From Solanum dulcamara (lineage: Eukaryota; Streptophyta; Magnoliopsida; Solanales; Solanaceae), in assembly GCF_947179165.1 (NCBI RefSeq), contig NC_077242.1, positions 3,534,001 through 3,598,000 of the forward strand: DNA of 64,000 nucleotides, in the 5' to 3' direction. Below are positions 21,602-32,924 of this stretch, piece after piece (position 1 is the first letter of the stretch; each line of letters opens with the position of its first letter). The notes below the pieces were generated by a model. That model was not told the origin of the DNA and made no database searches. It was given only the letters and a program-made list of their open reading frames with translations. The position numbers and the translations under genes are program-made.

Positions 21602-22006
21602 ATCGGAAGTGCTTCGAATTTGGAGAGTTTTGTTGAGTTATAGGGAGATTTTTCGAAATTCTGTGTATGTCCCAAGTGTTGAAATGGGAGGGGTTCAGTG
21701 GATTGTATAGGGTAATGGAAGTTGGAACCCTAAGTGAGGAAGGAGAAGATTTGATAAAAGGAAAAATAATGGAGAAAATACTAAAATAGTCCCTTTAGTT
21801 CATAGTTAAACTCAAAATAGTCCTTTAAATATATATATTGGAGCATTAATGATCCTTCTTATTTTCTTCTTCTTTTTTAAGTAACCAACTTAATTTTATT
21901 ATCAAAATAGAAATCGAAGAGCAAAAAGAACAATGTTGGAAAACCCCAACAAAGATTCACAAATTACATCAGGTAGATAATACGTGCAGTCAGTTTGATC
22001 TCAAGC

Positions 22007-24036
22007 TGTTATATTTGATAAAAATTATCAAAATACCCTTAGATGAAAAAACGCTCGTACAACGTATTATTCTTAACTTTTTCGGGCAATTTAAGGTCGG
22101 AATATCGATCAGGGGGAAATCATGGGGGAAAGTGGTCTCGATAGAATTTTAGGCCAACCGAATCAAAAAATAATTTCTTTGGGCAAAATTTGCAATTCAT
22201 AAAACTCATTCGTTAAATGCGATTTACATTTTTCTTTATAAAACGCATTCGTGGAATGCGATTTATGTGTATTTTTTGTATGTTTTTCAATTTTAGTGAG
22301 GGATCTTTCGGTCTTTTTTCACCCTTCTTATACTCAACCTACGACTGATATATGTCATTTTCGACCTTAAAAGAGTTTCTAAACATACCTAAGTCACTTT
22401 TACGCTTTCAAGCAAAAGAAACTAGGGTTAATTAAGGAGAGGAGAAAGGGCTAGGATTCAAGGATTTTAAGCCAGAATCTTGTAAGTTTTATTGTTTGTC
22501 TTTATTACAGGTATGTAAGGTTTAACTAAAGCATGGACCTTGTTTTTTCATGTGCCCCATGATTGTGATAGGTTGATTTGTAAATGAATTGAGTCCCATG
22601 ATTGTGTTTCTTGAGAATTTTTCATAAACTTAACATATTTCCACATAATATTGCGTAATTAATGTTTTCTATGAACTCGTTTTTTAAAAAAATAATTTTT
22701 GACTATTTACTTCACAAACCCTCGTGATTTTTGACTATTTACTTCACAAACCCTCGTGATTTTTGACTAATATTGGATGTACATGACTTAGGATTGAGTC
22801 TAAAGCCTTGAACTTGTGAATATATGATTGTGATTGGGATGTGAGAATGATGATAGACTTGATGAAACTTGATAGTCCTTTAAATCTTCATAATTGAACC
22901 CAACTGAATGGTCTCAACTTAATGTTGTCATAAATGATTGTCTCAACTACTCTTAAATGATTGGGAATGATTGGTTGAAAGGATTGATTGAATAGAACTG
23001 ATGAATTAGTAAGAGTCCATATGAAACTTGTTGATTGGTTGATTGGAATTGATTGTCGTATAAGCATTGAGTCTTGGGAGGAGTGTCGAGTACCGAATTG
23101 GGTAAGAGTAAGTAATAACTCGAACCTAATAACTACGTAACCAGTTTAGGAGAAGACTGAACCGTTAAAGTCGGATGTTTTCCTTTATTTTAATGTCCTG
23201 AAAAGATAGGACTTGACTGGTTGATTGGATCTTTGATTGGATGTTTTGTCCTTTACCCTGACAAAGTACTGGACAGTTGTGGCAACATCAATGGGCTTAT
23301 TGTACGGTCACTGGCTCATAAGTGATTATTGTCGGATAAGAGAAACTCTCATTACGTCTTGATAGTATACTCTGAATGGATTGGATTGTATATGATTGTT
23401 CTCTGTCGAAACCTTACTCTTGCTTTAGACTTATGATATCCTGATTGAGTTACTTGAGTTGATGTTATTCTACCTTATGCATGTTTTATTTTGTCATATT
23501 ACATACTCGTATATTCCACGTACTGATGTCCATTTGGACCTGCATCGTCTAATGATGCAGAGACAGGTTTAAGAGATCATCAACAGGCATACCGTTGAGG
23601 ATCTTTTCACACTAAGCTTATTGGTGAGTCCTCCCCTACATCCGGAGGATACGACTTATGTTATTACTGCACTGAATTTAGTTTTTTCATTCTGATTTGA
23701 GGTAGCCATGAAACTGTCATTGGCACCAATTAGATAGTAGTGATAGAGGCTTCGTAGATTATATAGAGATGGGTTGATTGAGTATTTTTATTCCTTGAAT
23801 TGTCCTTGTCAGACTATTCTCATGACATAGATTGGAGTTTAATTTGTTGTCCTATGGTCTTTCTTCATTGAGTTAGATTGTTGATTGTAATTGTCCACCT
23901 AATTGTCTTTTTATTTTAAGTCGTCCGCTGATTGAATGAACGAACGGATGTGTGATTGGGCAAAGTGGTTCGCTTGAGAGTCAGTAATGATTTCTGAGTG
24001 TCGATCACGTCTAAGGTACCCTCCCGAAACGGGACA
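22007..24036. mobile_element. Solo LTR (2.03 kb)
   Basis: It begins TGTTATATTTG and ends CGAAACGGGACA, with a perfect 5-bp target duplication CAAGC at 22002-22006 and 24037-24041. No gag or pol is present. The length and ends fit a Gypsy-type LTR. It contains a short direct repeat (GATTTTTGACTATTTACTTC) near 22700-22760. Copy A at about 18578 is the empty site. Confidence 0.88.
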
Positions 24037-24437
24037 CAAGCCAAAAAAGTGAGCAGCTCTTCGTGAGATAGCTTGAATGATGACTCTCAAGAGTGTATGA
24101 GGTTGTTGTTTTTTTGTTTGAAGATTATGATATTCCTCTCCTGCCATATTGAATACCAACAACATACTAGTGATAATCTGTACAAGATTGCATGTGATGA
24201 TTTACTTTTCGCATAACCAAATTTTCAACTTAATTCATTTTTCCAATCCATTGAACATCTCTAAATGTCCATTCATAGTAGCACCTTGTCCCATATTGCA
24301 TCAAAGTATGAGCATTCAAAGAATAGATGGTTCATGATCTCGTCCAAGTTGGTACATAACATAGAGAAAGTGTCACTAATAATTTTTCATCTGACTAATT
24401 TGTCTCTGGTCAACAGTCTCTTCCAAATTGCTAGGAT

Positions 24438-26120
24438 GGTACAAACTTTTATTTTAGGACTTCATGATTATTACACACTAGTCTTCTATAGTTTACTTTG
24501 GTATAGTTCCCTATCAGTTTAGAGTATATTAGTTTTGTACTAAATTTTGTCATAATAACAACTTTCCATCTCTTATATTCAGTAGCTACGAAAGATTCAA
24601 GATGCTTTGGGAGCATTTGCGTGTCAAACAGTCCCCCCCCCCCACCCCCAGCCCCCTTTCTCTTGATATAATATGCATGAATTCATTAGATCCATATTCA
24701 ATCTTTCTTTAAGAAGAGCTGTAAAAAATGTTTACATGTTACAGCTCTATTTCAATTTGTTATATCCAAAAATTTCAGACCACCAACTATTTTTGGATTA
24801 CATAATCTCTCCATGTTATCAGTGATGTCTTTGATATTTCTTAAATCTTAATAAATGAAATTATTACTGATAGTTAATATGATGTGTCTTTTGATCCACC
24901 AATTATAAAATGCCCATTTTCAAACAAAGCACATCTCCATATTAATTTTATATTGTTCGAATTGGAGTTAGAAATATATCAAGATTTTGTGTGCTTACTT
25001 TGTATTGCTTTTGATTTTCTTTGTTTCGTTTGAAGAAAGAAAGGATCCCAAAAGAATCTAACAATTTTTATATTTTAATAAAAATTTCAACCAAGCTTTT
25101 ATCATTCCAATGAATAAAATATCTAGTGTCAACATAATTTAAGAAAGAAATACTTGAAAACATTATAAATTATAATTATAGTTAAGAAAATGACAATAGA
25201 ATGAGTTAAGTATTTTGTATACTCACACATACAAATAGTAAATTACATATATTGTGGACAAGAAAATTAGAAAAATACTACATGTATTGATAATAAATAA
25301 ATACATAAAAATAAAATACATGAGGAACGTATACTATATAAAAAAATTATTGTCCACTAATATTCTATCATGGCATATACTATGATTTCATATATCAGTG
25401 TTTGGATGAATGGGTAAGGGGATTCAATCACAACTTAAATAACATACATAATTAAAAAAAAAATACTCAATAAAGATGGTAGGAAGAACGAAATGTGTAA
25501 GGACGAACCACTAACATAAACTATCAGAGAAAATGGACTCTTAACGTATTAATATAATCTTTGAGGAACGATAAATATTAATAAATCATGGTGATTCAAC
25601 GGTATCAACTAAAATGATAAAATAAATCATTAATATATTTTTAAGATATTACACAAACTGAAAGTTCACGAGGAAGAAGATTGTAAAAGACATAATTCTC
25701 CGTTACTAATTGTAATTGACGAACTACAATAACTGATAATTGTATTATTAGTAGTTTTATTAAAATATTGTGTTATAAGTTTTGGATAATGTATGGTCTA
25801 GTTTATTATATAACTGATAATTTTATATCAAATTTAAGAGTATTTTAAATAGTTTTTAAAATTTATGAGTATAATTCACATTTCACTGACATATGTTTAC
25901 CAGAAAACTATGATCAAGTTCAACCACATATTAGAAACTTCACTGAAATCTAATGATTCTACCAACATCGACATTTTCAACTTGATATGGAAATTCAACA
26001 CCTTGCCTTAAATAAGGCACTTCTTGTGACTCTTCTACAAACCACAGATTCTCAACAAGTTCTTACTTAAATCATATAAAGATGTTGGTCACTCCTTATT
26101 GAAAAATTATGTCCTGGCCG
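24438..26120. other. Intergenic, nothing recognised
   Basis: AT-rich sequence with a C run at about 24630-24645. No coding similarity or repeat family was recognised. 25880-26120 is less AT-rich but has no supported frame. Confidence 0.45.
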
Positions 26121-26123
26121 AGC

Positions 26124-26783
26124 AGAAGGGTTAAAAATACCCTTAAACTATTTGAAAAGAACAAAAATGTCATCCGTTTATATTTTGGTTCAAAAATGCC
26201 TTTGCTATCAATACTTTGGTCCAAAAATGCCCCTATTGTTACTTATTCTTTTTGAACATATTATTTTCCTAATAATATTTTTTTTATTAGCAAATGTTTA
26301 TTCTACTTCAATTATTAAAAATATTTGTTATTTTATTATAATTATTTTTTATCGTTATTTGAATAAATTAATAATGGATTTATTATGATCTTATATATAT
26401 GACATATATTATCCGTTAAAATATAAAGTACATGAAATTATTCCTTTTTAATTGATAAAATGAGATTACAAAGTATAAAATAATTTCCTACATTTTTATT
26501 ACTTAAAGTGGTTTAAAAAGAAAGAAAACAAGAATAGAGTTTCTTAAAAGTAATATTTTTATAAGGAACAAGATTTGTTTTTTCTTAAAAAAAATATTTA
26601 TTCAGAAAAGAGTATTTTTGACCCATTTTGTAACAATAAGGACATTTTTGACCCATTAAATAACAATAAGGGCATTTCTGGACCATAATATTAACGGTAA
26701 GGACATTTTTGGATCAAATTATAAACGGAGGGCATTTTTGTTCATTTTAAATAGTTTAAGGGCATTTTTGACCTTTTTTCTTT
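26124..26783. mobile_element. MITE with long inverted ends
   Basis: Left end AAGGGTTAAAAATACCCTTA and right end TAAGGGCATTTTTGACCTTT are inverted copies. The inverted similarity continues inward for over 100 bp, with repeated (C/T)AAAAATGCCC units. Long ends fit a Mutator-like or foldback MITE. The target duplication was not defined. Small frames inside it are not real genes. Confidence 0.7.
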
Positions 26784-26899
26784 TTTCCCACCCAATATTC
26801 AATATTTATATTGAAGTTTCGACTAAATCTGAATCACGCATTTCGCCCAAAAATTTCTCCACTATGATCTCACTTGAGACTGCAATACCTCTGTATCCA

Positions 26900-27650
26900 C
26901 ATTAACTCTCAACCAACTGCATCCTCTTCTACCCATTGGATATGTAATGTTGCTCCCTTTATATAACCGTTAGTAATATAAAATCCATTAGACCCTTCAA
27001 AAAATAATCTATTGAGTTGTGTTTGTTTTATGTTAGTTTATATGCATTTTATTAGTAAAATAAAATATTAAGTGCATATTTTAGTGAATATAAATTGACA
27101 AGAATGTGGTTAATTATTTTTGGTGTAATTTATGTAATTACTAAGTCGTGTTCTACCTTATTATGCCTTGTAACTAATGTAACCTTCAAGGCATGATTTC
27201 TCTATTCATTTACCTATATTATTAGTCACTTTATTTTTATTCAAGACAGAGAAGAATTCCTCACCTATAAATAGTGGTATTTATTTCTTTGTGAAGTGTA
27301 TGTCAAATAAGCTGAGCTTAAATATGTTTAAGTGTGGAAAAATATTGTAGTGTGAAGTAGTGAAAGAGAGAGTTGAGACAAGAAAATGTTCTAAGTCTTC
27401 AACTATATTCACTATACAAAAGAAGGTATTTATATGTTGAAGGAAGGTGTTCACGTGGTAAAGTTTTGGACTCTTCAACTAATTCAAAATTGTTTGAATT
27501 GTACACGTTGTTGAGCTGTTGTATCCTGGAGGAGACAAATCAAGAGTATTACTGCTGGATTGGTGTAGATTATGCCGCAGTAGGCTTGAATCTTTTTAAA
27601 GAGAGCAAGATATCCGCGCCTCAGCCTAAATGAATTATTTATTCATTAAT
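26900..27650 (+). other. Possible retroelement LTR or transcribed repeat
   Basis: A TATA-like CCTATAAATAGTGG at about 27262, followed by purine-rich leader-like sequence and a sharp GAGAGCAAGATATCCGCGCC end, gives the look of a Copia LTR region. No clear ends, primer site or target duplication were found, so this is only a suggestion. Confidence 0.25.
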
Positions 27651-27769
27651 TCATTCATTTTTGTCATTTTATTTTTCAATTGTAATTTATTGTAATATGT
27701 GATATATTACACTAATATTTTAAAAGTATTCTCATACATTTTTTGGGAGTTTGAAGCTTAAAGGGGCAA

Positions 27770-27985
27770 ATTTTTAAAAAAGGCCACTCGATTTTGGGAT
27801 TTATCAAAATGAACAAGTCGTTCAAACTCCCACGATTTCCTTCAACATTAACGGTCCACCTCAAACAGTCCCTCGTTTGAACATGGACATTTGATTGGAG
27901 TGGACTATTAATGTTGAGGGAAATTATTGAAGTTTGGACGAATTATCCATTTTGGTGAATTTTTAAAATTGAGTGTCTTATTTTA
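27770..27985. repeat. Small foldback repeat
   Basis: AAAGGCCACTCGATTTTGGG ... TTAACGGTCCA is followed by an inverted counterpart, TGGACTATTAATG ... AAATTGAGTGTCTTA. This makes a hairpin of about 215 bp with mismatches, probably a MITE. Confidence 0.6.
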
Positions 27986-27989
27986 AATT

Positions 27990-28900
27990 TTTTATTTTCT
28001 TCTCATAATTAAAAATTTTACTTTAAATTATGGCTCTTTTTTAAAAATTAAATTAAATTAAATTAACTCAATATTTAAAATTAAAATTCATGTAAAAAGT
28101 TATACGAAAAATGCAATAAATCACATTGAGAAAAACAAAGTAATGATTAGAGCCTACAAATTAAAGGATGCTACAGGTGATATTGGAATGAATATGGCAC
28201 AACTCCCTACATTTTGTTAAATACATTGCATAGTAGAATGAAAATCTCTTTACACCTTTGATCTTACTCTATAATTTTTGGACATGTACTGAGGAGGAGA
28301 AATCGTACTTGTAGAATAGAATCACTATTTTTACAAGCACATAACTTTTTTTTTTTTTTTAAAAATTTTAGACGGTAAAGTATGAATCTGTTCACGCACC
28401 TCAATTAATTTTATAAGTATTTGTTAGCTTTTACAATACAAGAGTATTATGTAACTCTGTACATAAAATTTGAAAAAAAGGAAGAAACTACTTAGCTTGT
28501 AAAATTAATTCTCAATTATTTCAAAATCGTCTATACACATTACATAAATTAAAAACGTTCACTTATGTTTTACTATTTTAAGAAAATGTGATGAAGACAA
28601 CATACGAATTTGATCGAACTCAATAATTTATTTCTAGTTTTTCATAAATTAAGACAAGAATAAATGTGAAATGAATGAAGAGAAATTAGTTTCAGCATAA
28701 GAACAAAAAATATCTTGCTGTAGAAGAGTCGCATGGATGACATGTAAGTGTAGTTATTAAATAGACATTTGACAATAACCTGTTGTTATTTAAGGCATTT
28801 TACTTTGCATTATTATTTCCCACTCATCTATTCATCATCATAACATATTTTTCCTCCATTTTTTTTCAATTCCCAACTTAGTTCTTGTAGTAACAAAACA
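27990..28900. other. Intergenic, upstream of peroxidase fragment
   Basis: AT-rich sequence with no supported gene. The right part (about 28780-28906) should be the old promoter and 5' UTR of the peroxidase fragment. Confidence 0.4.
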
Positions 28901-28906
28901 ACAACA

Positions 28907-29056
28907 ATGGCATTGTTCAACAAAACTGCAAAGAGTTTCATTAAATTGATTTCAGTTATCTACTTTTTACAAATAACAACTCTAAATGCACAACTTAGAG
29001 TTGGGTTTTATTCTGAAAGCTGCCATAATGTAGAGTCCATTGTCAAATCAGAATAA
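28907..29056 (+). pseudogene. Class III peroxidase, first-exon fragment
   Basis: The frame starts MALFNKTAKSF, runs through a hydrophobic signal peptide (LISVIYFLQITTLNA), then QLRVGFYSESCHNVESIV, the N-terminus of a mature class III (secretory, haem) peroxidase up to about residue 22. At about 29042 the match stops abruptly and sequence like 1655-1712 begins; the frame ends a few codons later (49 aa). The distal His, the haem-ligand His and the rest of the protein are absent. The start ATG and signal peptide look intact, so truncation may be recent and linked to the segmental duplication. Confidence 0.8.
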
Positions 29057-30836
29057 GATTAAAAAAAGAATTATAAGTTTAAAGTAGTTGAATGCCCCAA
29101 CATACTCAGTAATTCTAACAGAATGGTAAAGCAAAAATAACTTCGAATTGGCGTTCACTTGTTATGATTTGTTCGTGTGAACAACCCCCAACTACCAAAA
29201 AAAAAAAATTTAAAAATCAACTTTATACATAATTCAACAGTTAAACACTCCCAAACGTCAAAAAGATAATGCTTTTTTCTTTTCTTTATTTTAGTTCAAA
29301 AAATGTTCCTTGCTTTTCACAATATTCATGAGGCAGTTTGGAGCTATATAGTTTTAAAAGAGTAGTAATAGCGTGTTTGACAGCTCAAACTTTTTCCAAG
29401 AAAAGCAATCCTACTAATGTTGATAATATTCCCAACATCCACATAAATGGCAAAAGGACAGCTCGGTGCCATATCAATGGAGACAGCCAATAATATGTGT
29501 CACTTTTCAACAGGTCTAATGGTAAGAGTGTAGCATGTGATGTGTAGGTTAGGCGTACTCACCAGTTCAAACTCTGTTGTACATCAAAGTTTGATATTTA
29601 AGTGGAGAAGAGTTGATTATGCAAATGTCCTTTTTTTATAGGCCATCATTTAGATTTTTTTCCTAGTTTCATTTAGATATTGTTCCTTGTTTTACAAGTT
29701 GTATAAATATAGCCCTTGGAAAATTACTAATCCGAATAATGTTAGATTTATGTCTAACATTTGTTCATATATTGCTCAACGCTATTGATAAAATATTGGA
29801 GCGTCATCTAACGTTACAAAAAACTTATAAAATTTAATACCACCATTATTTCAATCTTGCCGGTTTAAAATATCTGTAAGTTGCCAGAGAAATAAACAGA
29901 GTGCCGTTCACTAAACAATTGTCCAAAAAGGGACAATGGTGAAAATTTCACGTGAAGAAGGATAGAAAGGCAGACCTATTATCCCATATTATTTTTTTTA
30001 AAAATATACTTTATCATTTTTCACCTTAATTCTTAAAGTGTAAAACGTCAATATTTTCAACAAAAGTTGGGTATGTATAAGTTTCAAGATTACGTTTACG
30101 TATATGTTTTTAAGTGTGCCGGCAACCTAACGCATGAAGGGGCCACTAATATCAAAAACAAAAAGTACATACATACATGAAAGGTTGGCAGATCTTTCTG
30201 ATTTTCCATGAATAGTAAACTAGGACTTATGTTTTTGTCAACATATATATCAATGATTGAAAATTTAAAACAACCTTATCAGTTAGGGAAAAAGCAATAA
30301 ATAAATAAATCATATTCACATGAGACTTGTTCATACTGATAATGATTTCTTTCTCTGACTGACAGGTGAGCTAGCTTTGGACCCCACTATTATTAGATGC
30401 TCCTAAAGTTGGAATTTTTTTACTTTAAACTTTTTTGAATGATTTTGGTTGGAGAACTCTACATGATTTTGGGTTGTTTCAAGAAATGAGCTATTCCTGC
30501 AATTGATTATCAAGGTGAAGTACTACTTTTAAGTTCTTAAAGCTTGTTTATGTAATAGTATATAGAATTGGTCAGATCGTCTGAAGCATGAACAATATAG
30601 CTTTTGTTCTAAAGGCCTAGCAAGTTCCTTTTACTTCCTTTTCAAAAGATGGTTCTTTTCTTTCTTGGATTGGACCAATGACTTGCTTATTCAATACCGC
30701 ATACTGTTATAGAAAGATATTGTTCTGTCAGGAGGACTATCAGTAGCTTAAGTTGTTGAATCTCGTGTAAGTTATGTTGTGGTTGTATTTTCTGCAAGTG
30801 GAATGTAGGCTCTTTAGGTTGTGTATTAAGATTGGC
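29042..30836. repeat. Segmental duplication, copy 2
   Basis: 29131-30836 matches 1-1486 in the same orientation. 29042-29100 matches 1655-1712. The copy lies between the peroxidase fragment and the kinase gene, and its right end is about 350 bp upstream of the kinase start codon. It holds about 290 bp (30183-30470) not found in copy 1, and the unoccupied site of the insertion at 388-460. Confidence 0.9.
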
Positions 30837-31186
30837 GCTCGAGTGAAAAAGCAGAAGGAAGATTGATTGCAGGGAAGAAAGTCAGCTTTAGTGATCCAAC
30901 AACGCCAAGTGAAAAGGTGTTGCTCAAAGAATAAAAATTAGTCTAGGAATAACAGTAAAAGCCTGGAGGAGGTTTAAACAGCTCCTAATCACTAACAATC
31001 TGTTGTTCCTTTTTTCATCTGGTACACTTTATTAACAGCAACATTTATGTAATTCCACAGTTAAACCTAGGAGGCCAAAAGTCTGAGAGACGCCGACTAT
31101 TCAGGTACCTTTTTTTAACTCTTATACTTTTGCTCTAATGTACACAATGTTGGTTTCTAACTTGGTCTAACTACTTGCAGTACTAA

Positions 31187-32726
31187 ATGGGAAATTCTAA
31201 AACTATTGCACTCTATGTAACAATATGTGTGGTTTCTTTTGTTATCTCGAAGATTATTATGGCAATCCTCTGTTACCGTAGATGGAAGAGAAATCGAATG
31301 GTTGTTGAAGACAGCTTATCTGGTAAGATATGATGTTCAATATTCAAGATTCTATATGTTGGATCAAGAATATCTTATGTTTTTGTTATGTTCATATTCA
31401 GGTGGAAAGCTAGTGCTGTTTAAGTCACCGAAAATGAACACGTTGAAGTCCAACGTGTTCTTGAAGAGGACCATGAAGCTGACCAACAAAGATATTATAG
31501 GATCAGGAGGCTATGGAACAGTCTATAAACTGACAATTAACGAATCAATTTCTTTCGCGGTAAAGAGGTTAAACAGAATAAGCGCAGAACAAGACCGAGG
31601 TTTTGAAAGAGAGTTGGAGGCAATGGGGGACATAAAGCATCGAAATATAGTTATACTTCATGGATACTACAGTACAACTCAGTATAACCTTCTGATATAT
31701 GAGCTTATGACTAATGGAAGTTTAGATGAATTACTTCATGGTACATGTCTATGTCTGTTTCTTATTGTCTAAGGTTATGTTGCTTGGACTCTCCAAAAAT
31801 GTTGTCAAACTAGTGTCAAATCCTCCAAAAATGCACTACTGTTGGAGAATCTGACCTGCCTCCAGAGGTATTTTTGGACAGTACAAGCAATAATGCTAGA
31901 ATCAGAGATGCATAATAAAGACCTTTCAAGTTTTTGATATGCTGATATACTTTAAGATGATAACATTATAATGCAGGAAAATCGGCTGCCAGGAAGGTTT
32001 TGGATTGGCCTTCAAGATACAAAATAGCAGTAGGAGCTGCAAGAGGATTATCATATCTGCATCACGATTGCATCCCTCACATTATCCACAGAGATATTAA
32101 GTCGAGCAATATCTTGTTGGATCATAATATGGAGGCTCGAGTATCTGATTTTGGACTAGCCACCCTGATGGATCCAGATAAGACACACGTTTCAACTTTG
32201 GTAGCTGGAACTTTTGGATATTTGGCTCCTGGTACGTTTTTATTAGGCGATCAGAAGACTCAAATCTTTGTGTTTGAAAAACTGTCAATTATGTCATTAT
32301 CTTCTGCAGAATATTTTGACACCGGAAAAGCAACAATAAAAGGAGATGTTTACAGCTTTGGGGTCGTCTTACTGGAGCTTCTAACTGGGAAAAAGCCAAC
32401 AGATGAAGCATTTTTGGAGGAAGGGACCAAGCTTGTAACTTGGGTAAGCTTTTAGTTCACTTTTTTTCTTTTTTCATGCTAGCTGCTTTCGAGCTGTCAT
32501 TAATTCGGTCACTTGATCTCGTTCTGTTTTACAGGTGAAGACAGTTGTTCAAGAGAAAAGAGAAGAGTATGTACTTGACAAAAACTTAGAAGAGTTTCCC
32601 ATAGATGAAATTAACCATGTATTTAACATTGCATTGATGTGCCTTGAGGCAGATCCATGTAATAGACCGACCATGGCTGAAGTCGTTTTAGTGCTTGAGC
32701 AAATAAAGATAAATGCTTTGGCATGA
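31187..32726 (+). CDS. Receptor-like Ser/Thr kinase, At1g78530 type
   Basis: Five coding exons: 31187-31322, 31402-31740, 31977-32231, 32310-32443, 32535-32726. They join in frame to 351 aa. A membrane segment lies at about residues 8-27 with almost no outer domain, then RRWKR. The kinase domain has the glycine loop GSGGYGTVY (79-87), Lys100, Glu116, HRD (196-198), DFG (216-218) and APEY after splicing, so it should be active. Sequence and length follow Arabidopsis At1g78530, whose ligand and substrate I do not know. A likely 5' UTR intron runs from about 31106 to 31180 and ends 6 bp before the ATG. The stop is 198 bp from the stop of the convergent FAP3 gene. Confidence 0.93.
31774..31893. 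mobile_element. Small MITE in kinase intron 2
   Basis: GTTGCTTGGACTCTCCAAAA at the left and TTTTTGGACAGTACAAGCAA at the right are inverted and imperfect, with AATCCTCCAAAAATGCAC in the middle. This pattern is common in Solanaceae introns. Confidence 0.6.
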
Positions 32727-32924
32727 GATTCTTGGTGTTCTGTTTCAATACTAATTTCTCTCAAATAATATAATTTTTTTTTTTTGATACTCGTTTTGCA
32801 TAATGCTTGTCCTCGGTCCGAATACATGGAAACTAACAAAACTTTGAGCAATTTTGTTCCAATGGAGCTATGCTAACAAAACGAGGAACTAAAAGTCAAC
32901 TGGAAGACTAACTCATTACGTACT

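Larger units (their letters stand above)
21241..24437. repeat. Direct duplication, copy B, split by a solo LTR
   Basis: 21241-22006 and 24042-24437 together match 17843-18966 in the same orientation. The two parts were contiguous before the LTR at 22007-24036 inserted. Copy B includes a full second SPT5 exon 1. Confidence 0.92.

Noticed and set aside
24630..24650. C-rich tract as a possible i-motif or G-quadruplex site
   Set aside because: A homopolymer run with no flanking structure; too little to support a function.
26152..26388. Hydrophobic 78-aa plus-strand frame
   Set aside because: It lies within the inverted end and AT-rich interior of a MITE.
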